Of a stretch of DNA of 8,612 bases, positions 1 to 6,446 are shown in pieces. The notes beneath the pieces are model-generated. The model had not been told where the DNA came from. It was given only the letters and a program-made list of their open reading frames with translations, and ran no database searches. The DNA is taken from contig CAJMBB010000082.1 in the NCBI GenBank assembly GCA_905211615.1, positions 1-8,612 on the forward strand, written 5' to 3'. Both the position numbers and the translations under genes were made by a program. This stretch comes from an uncultured Collinsella sp. GTDB lineage: Bacteria; Actinomycetota; Coriobacteriia; Coriobacteriales; Coriobacteriaceae. The stretch's first letter is position 1. Every line of letters starts with the position of its first letter.

Positions 1-546
1 GGGTTCCTGGTCGCGCGAGTTGCCCAGCCCGCCTGCAAAGCCGCCTGCGAGTGCGACGGTAAGGTCCCAGACGGTGGGTGTCGAGTTGTCGATGATGGCG
101 GCCGTGGTGGTGCCAAGGGGCGAGAGCTTAAAGTACAGCGTGGACGTGACCAGGCAAAAGGCCATCTGCAGCGCAAGGCTGGCGACGGCTTCGACGGTAA
201 TCTCGCGGTCGAGCGTGGCAATACCGTATGCCATGGCAAGGACCGAGCCCATGAGCGGGCAGATGAGCATGGCGCCCACGATGGCGATGTCCGAATCGAT
301 ATCGAGGCCGATGCTCGCGATGAGCATGGCGATGATGAGGATGCATAGGTGGGAGCCAGTCAGACGCGCCCCGTTTACAAAACGCTTGCGGATTACGTGG
401 TAGGGCGCGCGACCCTCGCGAATGTTGAATGCGCGCTTTAGGAAGCGGGTGACGTTTTCCATGGCCTCGCTATGGGCGGGGCGGATGCCGTGGCGCCGGT
501 GATGGCGTTCGCGTAGTCGCTTGATCTGTTGTTTGTCGAGTTCCAT
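1..546 (-). CDS. DUF389 family membrane protein (partial, N-terminal 182 residues)
   Basis: The visible 182 residues look like the DUF389 (uncharacterised hydrophobic protein) family; no biochemical role is established for it. A basic cytoplasmic N-terminus (about residues 1-62, many Arg/His/Lys) is followed by hydrophobic segments at about 67-81, 88-110 and 119-141, and a fourth begins near 161. The most diagnostic stretch is GAMLICPLMG (91-100), matching the family's GAMLIxPLMGP-like motif; SPL (142-144) and the Ala/Gly-rich DLTVALAGG (161-169) also fit. The ATG at 546 is preferred because GAGG lies five bases upstream; an in-frame GTG at 552 would overlap that site. The gene continues past the left edge, so total length and the C-terminal half are unknown. 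It is transcribed away from the surface-protein gene. Family call fairly sure; function unknown. Confidence 0.8.
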   Translation of the reverse strand, partial: MELDKQQIKRLRERHHRRHGIRPAHSEAMENVTRFLKRAFNIREGRAPYHVIRKRFVNGARLTGSHLCILIIAMLIASIGLDIDSDIAIVGAMLICPLMGSVLAMAYGIATLDREITVEAVASLALQMAFCLVTSTLYFKLSPLGTTTAAIIDNSTPTVWDLTVALAGGFAGGLGNSRDQEP

Positions 547-713
547 GTCCACCTCGTTCTGGCACGGGCCGCGCAACGCGCCCGTTGTCCTAACTCTACA
601 CCGTGGCGGGCGGGGTGTCTGTTGGATGCGGAATCCGATAGGGCGGATGACGCGGGAGCAAATGCAAATCACAGGCTCAATTCCATCCCGCGAGAATATG
701 ATGCACCAGCTCC

Positions 714-818
714 TTCAAATGTGACGAAACTGTGAAGCACGAGAGCGTGAATTTCAAAAAATACGCTGGTCGCCAATGTTGCGCAACAGAATTCAAAAAT
801 CAGCTCCTACATTTTGAA
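714..818. repeat. Short TTCAAA(A)AT repeats around the palindrome
   Basis: Related words occur at 714-720 (TTCAAAT), 749-762 (GAATTTCAAAAAAT), 789-800 (GAATTCAAAAAT) and inverted at 811-818 (ATTTTGAA). The second and third flank the palindrome at 777-788. They could be binding half-sites or curved A-tract DNA. They may also simply reflect AT-rich promoter composition, so confidence is low. Confidence 0.3.
777..788. promoter_or_regulatory. Perfect 12-bp palindrome, candidate operator
   Basis: TGTTGCGCAACA is identical to its reverse complement. It sits 66 bases upstream of the surface-protein start codon in the AT-rich half of the divergent spacer, where a dimeric repressor or activator could bind. 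It has no loop, so it is not a transcript hairpin. The regulator is unknown; the operator role is inferred from symmetry and position only. Confidence 0.35.
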
Positions 819-853
819 GCGTATGGATACATCCGTGTCAAAGGGAGAAAGCC

Positions 854-3800
854 ATGGCAAACTACAGTCCACAACACTTTGAGCCTCGGGCTAAGGCCGT
901 CAACGTCAAGGGCGTTGCCAACCGCGCCGTCGCAACCGTTTTGACGGCGGGCCTCATCGCTCAGCCGCTCATGTCGCCGCTGGCGGCAATCGCCGCACCG
1001 TCAACCGATAACGGCGATTCTGTTCAGGGGGGGGGTAGTTCTGTAGAGAACACCGTCGCCGCCGGTAACCAAGCGGTCGTAAAGACGGCTGCCCAGCTGG
1101 CCGAGGAGTCGGCAAAGCAGCTCAAGGACGCTCAGGCCGCCTACGATGCCGCCCAGAAGAAGGCCGACGCGGCGGGCCAGTCTCAAAAGCAGGCGCAGCA
1201 GCAAAAGAATCAGGCCTCGCAGGCTGTGAGCGACAACGAAATCGAGCAGAACGCAGCAGAAGTCGCCGCGCTCCAGGAGAAGATTGACGAGCTCAAAGCC
1301 GCCGTCGAAAAGACCGAGCAGCAGCAGAAGAAGCTGGGCGACCTGAACGATCAGCTCGATCAGGCCAACAAGAGTGTCGAGGATAAGACCCAGGCGCTCA
1401 AGGACGCCAAGGCAAAGCAGGATGAGGCCAAGAAGGCCCTCGATGATGCCCAGGCCAAGCTCGAGGCCATGGGTATGGACGAGTACGAGGCCGCCAAGAA
1501 GGCCGTCGGGGACGCGCAGGCCAAGCTCGATGACGCCAATAAGGCCGTTACTACTGCACAGGCCAATCTGGACCAGGCCAAGGCTGCCGAGGCCAGCGCC
1601 CAGCAGGAAAAGCAGAATACCGAGGCAGCTTTGACGACTGCCCAGGCCAAGAAGCAGGAGACTGCCGCTGCTCTCGCAACCGCAACCACCGCACGCGATA
1701 ACGCCCAGCAGAAGTTCAACCAGGCGCAGGCCGCGCTCGATGCTGCCGTCTCGGGTACGGGTGTTGACCTGAGTGCGCTTGAGGCCGCCAAGAAGGCTGC
1801 TGCTGGTGAGCTCAAGATCGCGCAGGCGGAGCTCAATGCCGCGACGGATGCCGACGCTACCGCCCAGGCGAACCTGCAGGCGGCCCAGAATACCGCCACC
1901 GCCGCGCAGGAGAAGGCCAACGCCGCCAACGCTGCTGTGGCATCTGCCCAGTCTGCATACGATGCGGCAAACAAGGAGTACAAGGACGCGGCCAGTAAGC
2001 GTGACGCCGCGAAGACGGCATACGAGCAGGCCCAGCAGACCGAGGCCGACAAGAAGGCTGAGTACGATAAGCTTGTCGAAGTTCGCAAGCAGAAGCGCAG
2101 CGAGTGGGAGGCAGCCTGCGCCGCTTCGAACGCCGCGGAAAAGGCTTATGACGCTGCTAATGCCCAGGTTGAGGCTCTTGAGCAGCAGATTGCAGACCTA
2201 AAGTCCAACATGACCGTTGACCGGGAAGTCATCAGTCAGGGTATGTTCGGCTTCATGAATTACATCGTCGGCGGCAGCCAGTTCACAGCCACACAGAAAA
2301 AGAACGCCCAGGAAGCCGTATCGATGCTGACCGGTGCCGCTGACAAGGCCGAATGGTATGACCAGTACGTCGATCATGACATGTCTCGCGACACCAACCC
2401 GCTCTCCCTGGAGCAGATGCGCAACGCCTTGACATATCTCGACACCCAGAACAACCTCCGCAAGGCGAACGGTCAGTCGGCGCTCAGCGTCAGCCTCCGC
2501 ATGACTGCGGCAGCCGCCCTTAATGTATCATATTCATCGAACATCTGGGGGCACTCGGGCTGCTACTGGGACAATGGAGAAAATCTTGCCGGCGGCGGCG
2601 GCGCATATACCGGCGGCGAGACCGAGGACACGCTTGGCTGGCCATATACCGGTCTCTACACCCAGGAGAAGAGGGCATTCGATAAGTACGCCGAGAAGAA
2701 TGGTGACCTTGAAAACCATCGATATGATGCCTGGTATATCTACCAGAACTACAACAGCATCTACCAGGAGTGCGGGCACTATCTCAACATCGTCGCTTCC
2801 GCTACGGAAGCCATCGGTATTGCAACCGGTAGCGGTAAGAACACCGATTCCGAGGTAACCATCTTCGATTACAGCGCTTATGGCAGTGAGGCTGATTTCA
2901 CTGTCTCCGAGTTCAAGAAGCTCGTCAACGACTACATCGATTCCGCCTACAATGCAGGCGGCACGCAGGAGCAGAAGGAGCAGATGAAGCAGCTGCAGAA
3001 TAAGCTGGCAGAGGCACAGAAGAATTACGGTTCGACCAGCAATGCCTACTACGCTGCCGTCAACAAAAAGGATTCCGCGCGCGACGCCTATACCGCGGCC
3101 GACACGAACGTGAACACCGCCAAGGGCGAGTACGAGAAGGCAAAGTCTGCTACCGCTGCGGCCAAGACCGCCTATGACACGGCCGGTGCAAATTTGAAGC
3201 GTATCGACATCACGACGCCGAAGGCGAACCTTGATGCCGCCAAGAGCGAAGCCACCGCTGCTCAGACTGCTCTCGACAAGGCCAACGCGACGGTCACCGA
3301 TTGCCAGACGAACGCCTCCAAGGCTTCCGCCCGCAAGGCGAAGGCCCAGGGCGATTACGATGCCGCCAAGGCAAAGTCCGATAAGGCCAACAAGGCGTAT
3401 GGCGACGCTACCGCTTCGGTCAAGGACCTTACCGCCAAGTGCGATGCCGCTAGGACAGAGTCCAATCAGGCTAACGAGGCGTATGGCAAGGCAAAGGCGG
3501 CCGACGTCACTGCCCAGGCTGGCGTTGACGACGCCAAAGCCGTAGCGACAGCCGCGGCAACGGCCCTCTCGAACGCGCAGCAAGCTGTCACCAACAAGGA
3601 GCAGGCGCTTGCCGCCGCACAGCAGGAGGTCACGTCTGCCCAGACGGCCCTCGATGCCGCGAATGCCTCATTCCAGCGTTACGCCGATGCTCAGAGGGCG
3701 CTTGATGACGCCGAGGCAGCCCGTAAAGCTGCTGTCGCCAGCGTGAACGCTGCTCAGGATCAGCTCAAGGCCGCTAACCAGGCAGTCGTGGACGCCAAGC

Positions 3801-4327
3801 AGGCCATCGCCGATGCCCAGACCGAGCTTGAGGCTGATCAGGCCCTTCAGGCCGATCTTGAGCACGTCGACCACGAGGCTTCCCTTGCCGCTGGCGTAAC
3901 GGTATTCAACGCGGGCTGGACGGCGCAAAATCAGCTACCCAAGCTCGATGCTGCCTATGCTCGCTATAAGGCCGCCGTCGACGCCGAGAAGGGTCTGAAG
4001 CAGGCCGAGGCCGACGCCGATGCCAAGCTGTCCGATGCCAACGACGCCTATGCCGCCGCGCTTGCAGAGCTTAACGATGCCAAGGGAGCCCTGGCAGCCG
4101 CACAGGCCGAGTACGACAAGTATCATCCCAAGGCCGAGCCGCAGGCTAAGCCCCAAGTTGCGCAGGCCGCCGCAAAGGCCCCCGCTGCCAAGAAGCAGGC
4201 TGCGGATGGTGCGCTCGCCCAGACGGGCGACAACTCCGCGCTTGCGGGCGAGGTTTTCGTCATCGGCGGCATTACGCTCGTAGCTGCGGGCGTAACGCTG
4301 GGCGATCGTCGCCGCAAGCAGATGTAG
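854..4327 (+). CDS. Large cell-wall-anchored surface protein: coiled coils flanking a CAP domain, LAQTG sorting signal
   Basis: This is a 1157-residue exported protein predicted to be fixed to the cell wall by a sortase. A long basic n-region, a hydrophobic core (about 27-47) and an Ala-x-Ala site near residues 45-47 form the signal peptide. Residues about 80-450 are Ala/Lys/Gln/Glu/Asp-rich heptad sequence, a long coiled coil. Residues about 456-660 form a CAP (SCP/PR-1-like) domain with candidate His567, Glu576, Glu605 and His642. A second coiled coil spans about 705-1088, followed by a Pro/Ala/Lys linker (1092-1120), LAQTG (1121-1125), a membrane helix and an RRRKQM tail. AAGGGAG at 841-847, six bases before the ATG, supports the start. 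The layout recalls Gram-positive surface-exclusion (SEC10/PgrA-type) and other coiled-coil CAP surface proteins. An adhesin, stalk or interaction role is inferred; ligand and activity are unknown. A nine-G tract early in the gene may switch it on and off. Confidence 0.88.
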   Translation: MANYSPQHFEPRAKAVNVKGVANRAVATVLTAGLIAQPLMSPLAAIAAPSTDNGDSVQGGGSSVENTVAAGNQAVVKTAAQLAEESAKQLKDAQAAYDAAQKKADAAGQSQKQAQQQKNQASQAVSDNEIEQNAAEVAALQEKIDELKAAVEKTEQQQKKLGDLNDQLDQANKSVEDKTQALKDAKAKQDEAKKALDDAQAKLEAMGMDEYEAAKKAVGDAQAKLDDANKAVTTAQANLDQAKAAEASAQQEKQNTEAALTTAQAKKQETAAALATATTARDNAQQKFNQAQAALDAAVSGTGVDLSALEAAKKAAAGELKIAQAELNAATDADATAQANLQAAQNTATAAQEKANAANAAVASAQSAYDAANKEYKDAASKRDAAKTAYEQAQQTEADKKAEYDKLVEVRKQKRSEWEAACAASNAAEKAYDAANAQVEALEQQIADLKSNMTVDREVISQGMFGFMNYIVGGSQFTATQKKNAQEAVSMLTGAADKAEWYDQYVDHDMSRDTNPLSLEQMRNALTYLDTQNNLRKANGQSALSVSLRMTAAAALNVSYSSNIWGHSGCYWDNGENLAGGGGAYTGGETEDTLGWPYTGLYTQEKRAFDKYAEKNGDLENHRYDAWYIYQNYNSIYQECGHYLNIVASATEAIGIATGSGKNTDSEVTIFDYSAYGSEADFTVSEFKKLVNDYIDSAYNAGGTQEQKEQMKQLQNKLAEAQKNYGSTSNAYYAAVNKKDSARDAYTAADTNVNTAKGEYEKAKSATAAAKTAYDTAGANLKRIDITTPKANLDAAKSEATAAQTALDKANATVTDCQTNASKASARKAKAQGDYDAAKAKSDKANKAYGDATASVKDLTAKCDAARTESNQANEAYGKAKAADVTAQAGVDDAKAVATAAATALSNAQQAVTNKEQALAAAQQEVTSAQTALDAANASFQRYADAQRALDDAEAARKAAVASVNAAQDQLKAANQAVVDAKQAIADAQTELEADQALQADLEHVDHEASLAAGVTVFNAGWTAQNQLPKLDAAYARYKAAVDAEKGLKQAEADADAKLSDANDAYAAALAELNDAKGALAAAQAEYDKYHPKAEPQAKPQVAQAAAKAPAAKKQAADGALAQTGDNSALAGEVFVIGGITLVAAGVTLGDRRRKQM
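1027..1035 (+). repeat. Nine-G homopolymer inside the surface-protein gene, candidate phase-variation tract
   Basis: Nine consecutive G bases encode the end of Gln58 and Gly59-Gly61, about 11 residues after the predicted signal-peptide cleavage site. With nine G the frame is open. With ten G, TAG follows the tract immediately; with eight, TAG appears after three further codons. Either slip would leave a product of about 61-63 residues. Long G tracts are known slippage sites in phase-variable surface genes. Switching here is inferred, and a homopolymer sequencing error is the main alternative explanation for any length difference. Confidence 0.6.
2219..2833 (+). other. CAP (SCP/PR-1-like) domain within the surface protein
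   Basis: Residues about 456-660 break the coiled coil and contain aromatic and Gly-rich sequence. The order of motifs matches CAP domains: an N-terminal helix with NLRKANG, WGHSG (His567), NGENLAGG (Glu576), YTQEKRAFD (Glu605) and CGHYLNIV (His642), then an AIGIATG strand. The four His/Glu positions correspond to the conserved CAP cleft. Cys570 and Cys640 lie close to two of these motifs in sequence and could form a disulfide. Domain assignment is from motif recognition; whether it binds metal, lipid or protein is unknown. Confidence 0.82.
3356..3523 (+). repeat. Two diverged 84-bp (28-residue) units in the second coiled coil
   Basis: Residues 835-862 and 863-890 align without gaps. YDAAKAKSDKANKAYGD in the first matches CDAARTESNQANEAYGK in the second, and the underlying DNA shares stretches such as GCGTATGGC at the same offset of 84 bases. 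Twenty-eight residues equals four heptads, so duplication keeps the coiled-coil register. Flanking sequence may continue the 28-residue phasing more weakly. This suggests the stalk grew by internal duplication. Confidence 0.5.
4214..4327 (+). other. LAQTG cell-wall sorting signal with membrane anchor
   Basis: Residues 1121-1125 read LAQTG, followed by GDNSA, a hydrophobic stretch of roughly 20 residues (about 1129-1149) and the basic end GDRRRKQM. This is the three-part sorting signal read by sortases. Ala in place of the usual Pro matches the LAxTG preference described for class E sortases of high-GC Gram-positives. The matching sortase is not in this window. Confidence 0.85.
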
Positions 4328-4394
4328 TATTTTGAGTACTGGTTTCGCAACGAGCTGCGGTTTATTGCGAGACTGACTCGATGACTCAACCGAT

Positions 4395-4436
4395 AAGGCC
4401 GGCGTGCTGTGATACGCAGCGCGTCGGCCTTTCTCT
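4395..4436 (+). terminator. Intrinsic terminator of the surface-protein gene
   Basis: Bases 4395-4410 pair with 4416-4431 around a five-base loop, giving a 16-bp stem that includes three G-T pairs. The strand then reads TTTCTCT. It begins 67 bases past the stop codon at 4327. The T tract is interrupted, so efficiency may be moderate. Confidence 0.7.
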
Positions 4437-4447
4437 GTATCGATATC

Positions 4448-4487
4448 AAAAAGCCCGGTCGGCAGCCGCGAAAGCTACCGACCGGGC
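4448..4487 (-). terminator. Intrinsic terminator of the OPT transporter gene
   Basis: On the minus strand, 4487-4474 pairs with 4466-4453 as a 14-bp stem with one mismatch and a seven-base loop, followed by five T (4452-4448 read as A on the plus strand). It begins 63 bases past the transporter stop codon. Together with the plus-strand terminator at 4395-4436 it insulates two convergent genes. Confidence 0.85.
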
Positions 4488-4550
4488 AAGCCGTAGGCAA
4501 TATGATTGCGACCGGGCTGTCGCTAAAGTACGAGCGAACAGCTGCTCAGC

Positions 4551-6254
4551 TTATCCCAGCAGGCTCAGACCAACAGAGACAAACGCCAGAATAACGCCGA
4601 CGATGGACTCGCCGCCCAGCAGGCCGCTGGCGACAACAAGGCCCTGTTCCTGGAAGGCGGCGTCCTTGGCAGCCTTCTCCTCGTCCGAAAGACCAGCGGT
4701 GGCGTCGCGGTGGGCGGACCACTTGTCGTAGGCGAGCTTAACGCAGGAGCCCAGGAAAGCCGTGAGCGACATATAGAACGGCAGGTACACGCCCAGGCCG
4801 ATCATCATGGCTGGAATGCCGAGCCAGTACATGACGATACCGGCGATAAAGCCGCCTGCGAACCACGGCACACTCGGGATGCCCGAGACCATGGTGGCGA
4901 CGACGCTTGCCTGTGCGGCAACGAAACTCTTGTCGGGACCAAAGGCGTCCGGACCATAGGCGGTGACGAGCGCGACCATGACGGCGGCAGCGACCAGGGC
5001 GCCCACGATGCCGCCGATGGCCTGGCCGACCCACTGTGCGCGCGGGTTGGTGCCCAGCACGGCGCCGGCCTTAAAGTCGTTCATGACGTCGCCCGCAAGG
5101 CCGCACGCTACGGCCACGATGCCGGCGATAAAGAACAGCTTGACCTGAGCGAGCTGCGCGAAGGCGGCAACGATGAGCATGACGATGAGGCCGAAGATCT
5201 CCATGGGGTCGATGCCCGTCTGGCCGCAGCTCTGCGCGCTCATGATGGTGGTGACAAAGGTGAACAGCGTGACGATGACGGCCGGAACGGGGCCAAGGTC
5301 GAGCACGATGGCGATGATCACGGCGATGGCGGCAGCGCCCAGGCCGATGATACCGGCGTCGAGCTTAAGGGAGCCCGAGATGAGCGACTGCTCGTCGGTG
5401 TCGGTGGAGCTGTCGGCGGCAAGGCCGCGGACGATACCGGCGACCTGCGGCAGGATGTCCTTGAGGACGACGGCGACGCCAAAGCCCATCATAAGGCCCA
5501 TACCCAGGGACTTAACAATGCCTTGTGCGGTCATAACGTCAAACAGACCGGTAGCGGTGCCGCCGACAATGATGCCAAAATTGCCCAGTAGCGCGCCGGC
5601 AAACCAGAATGCGACCGGGGCGAAGCCCACGAGGAAGCCGACGGAGAGCAACATGGGCGAGTTGTAGATGGCAAAGGTCACGCCGGGGATGTTGAGCGTG
5701 CACAACATGCTGGGCACAATGCCCAGAGCGTCGCGCAGCACGCTGTAGATGCCGGCGATGGCCATGGAGCCAAAGAGCTGCTTGCCGGTCTTGCCGCCTG
5801 CCTCGGTGGCGCGCAGGGTCTGAGCTGCGGCGTTGCCGGTGGGGAACTCCAGCGCGGCGTCCACGATAAAGTGACGGTGGATGAGCGCCGTGGCCAGCAG
5901 ACCCAGGATAGTGCCGGCGAGTGCCACGATAAACATGTCGAGCCAGCTGATCTGGTCGGCATAGCCCAGCATCCAGGCGCCCGGAATGGTAAATGCCAGA
6001 CCGCCGGCGACCATGGCGCCTGCGGACATGATGGTGTGGGTGACGTTTGCCTCGTTGAGGCTGGCGTTGCCCATGAGCTTAAGGAAGAACAGCGAGATGA
6101 CGGCAGCGAAGACGATCGGCCAGGGGAGTGCACCCATCTTGAGGGCGGTGTAGGCCGAGCTTGCCGTGATGATCACGCAGCCGAGGACGCCGATGACGAC
6201 GCCGCGCAGCGTGAGTTGCCCGCGCATCGAAGCGCGGTTCGAGGGATTGCTCAT
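4551..6254 (-). CDS. OPT family oligopeptide transporter
   Basis: A 567-residue integral membrane protein of the OPT (oligopeptide transporter) family, proton-coupled carriers of small peptides or, in the related YSL group, metal chelates. Almost the whole length is hydrophobic helices joined by short loops. Family-like features are LxxGxxxG-type helix 1 (16-30), NEANVTHTIMSAG (67-79), EFPTGNAAA (136-144), NPRAQWVGQ in the second half, the late GVYLPFYMS loop, and ASGLLGGES near the C-terminus (542-550). A hydrophilic Asp/Ser-rich loop (ADSSTDTDEQS) separates the two halves. The chosen ATG at 6254 has AAAGGAG six bases upstream; an open frame extends to 6386 but lacks such a site and includes the likely promoter. 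It stands alone as a transcription unit with its own terminator. Substrate cannot be read from sequence; peptides are most likely. Confidence 0.88.
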   Translation of the reverse strand: MSNPSNRASMRGQLTLRGVVIGVLGCVIITASSAYTALKMGALPWPIVFAAVISLFFLKLMGNASLNEANVTHTIMSAGAMVAGGLAFTIPGAWMLGYADQISWLDMFIVALAGTILGLLATALIHRHFIVDAALEFPTGNAAAQTLRATEAGGKTGKQLFGSMAIAGIYSVLRDALGIVPSMLCTLNIPGVTFAIYNSPMLLSVGFLVGFAPVAFWFAGALLGNFGIIVGGTATGLFDVMTAQGIVKSLGMGLMMGFGVAVVLKDILPQVAGIVRGLAADSSTDTDEQSLISGSLKLDAGIIGLGAAAIAVIIAIVLDLGPVPAVIVTLFTFVTTIMSAQSCGQTGIDPMEIFGLIVMLIVAAFAQLAQVKLFFIAGIVAVACGLAGDVMNDFKAGAVLGTNPRAQWVGQAIGGIVGALVAAAVMVALVTAYGPDAFGPDKSFVAAQASVVATMVSGIPSVPWFAGGFIAGIVMYWLGIPAMMIGLGVYLPFYMSLTAFLGSCVKLAYDKWSAHRDATAGLSDEEKAAKDAAFQEQGLVVASGLLGGESIVGVILAFVSVGLSLLG

Positions 6255-6364
6255 ATAAAACTCCTTTGCGTATATCCGCTTCCCCCGGGAGCGCCGATAC
6301 GGATACGGCGCGGGAAGTCGGGTTACCAAGGGCCGCCGCGTGAGCTCGCGCGCGACCGCGCACC

Positions 6365-6370
6365 AGTATA
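6365..6370 (-). promoter_or_regulatory. Candidate -10 element of the OPT transporter promoter
   Basis: On the minus strand this reads TATACT, five of six matches to TATAAT, 110 bases upstream of the transporter ATG. No good -35 hexamer sits at the usual spacing, so this is a candidate only. A start here implies a leader of about 100 bases. Confidence 0.45.
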
Positions 6371-6380
6371 GCCGCAAGCT

Positions 6381-6398
6381 AGTCATTTTGGGATGACT
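6381..6398. promoter_or_regulatory. Inverted repeat between divergent -10 elements
   Basis: AGTCAT (6381-6386) and ATGACT (6393-6398) form a 6-bp inverted repeat with a six-base gap. It lies midway between the two outward-facing TATACT elements, so a bound protein could affect both the OPT transporter and coaX. The function is inferred from position and symmetry. Confidence 0.35.
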
Positions 6399-6413
6399 GG
6401 TTTAGGTAGGCGA

Positions 6414-6419
6414 TATACT
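6414..6419 (+). promoter_or_regulatory. Candidate -10 element of the coaX promoter
   Basis: TATACT lies 27 bases upstream of the preferred coaX ATG at 6447. The -35 region is weak. Its position downstream of the alternative ATG at 6393 argues that the longer open frame is not the true start. Confidence 0.5.
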
Positions 6420-6446
6420 GCTGGACAGACGAAAGGAGCGCCGACG

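Larger units (their letters stand above)
547..853. other. Divergent intergenic region, 307 bases
   Basis: This spacer lies between the minus-strand DUF389 gene and the plus-strand surface-protein gene and must carry promoters for both. No convincing gene is seen: the small open frames here lack ribosome binding sites or run into the neighbouring genes. The half next to the surface-protein gene (about 710-850) is visibly richer in A/T than the surrounding sequence. I could not assign a confident -35/-10 pair on either strand; TACATT at 808-813 is a weak -10 candidate for the plus strand. A palindrome and short repeats inside the spacer are listed separately. Confidence 0.6.

Noticed and set aside
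521..735. Two overlapping frames of 67-68 residues in the divergent spacer
   Set aside because: They overlap the start of the DUF389 gene or sit in promoter DNA, with no ribosome binding site and no recognisable protein features.
732..944. 70-residue open frame spanning the start of the surface-protein gene
   Set aside because: It overlaps the signal-peptide coding region in another frame, has no suitable ribosome binding site and resembles no known family.
1360..2088. 242-residue minus-strand open frame opposite the first coiled coil
   Set aside because: Its Ala/Ser-rich translation mirrors the repeated GCC/AAG/CAG codons of the real gene and shows no recognisable motif.
2534..3583. 349-residue minus-strand open frame opposite the surface-protein gene
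   Set aside because: It is a shadow of the Ala/Lys-rich coding strand: low-complexity Gly/Leu/Val-rich translation, no ribosome binding site recognised, and the plus-strand protein has clear domains.
4710..5591. 293-residue plus-strand open frame opposite the OPT transporter
   Set aside because: The translation is Asp/Gly/His-rich, a typical antisense shadow of a hydrophobic membrane protein; the minus strand has the family motifs, ribosome binding site and terminator.
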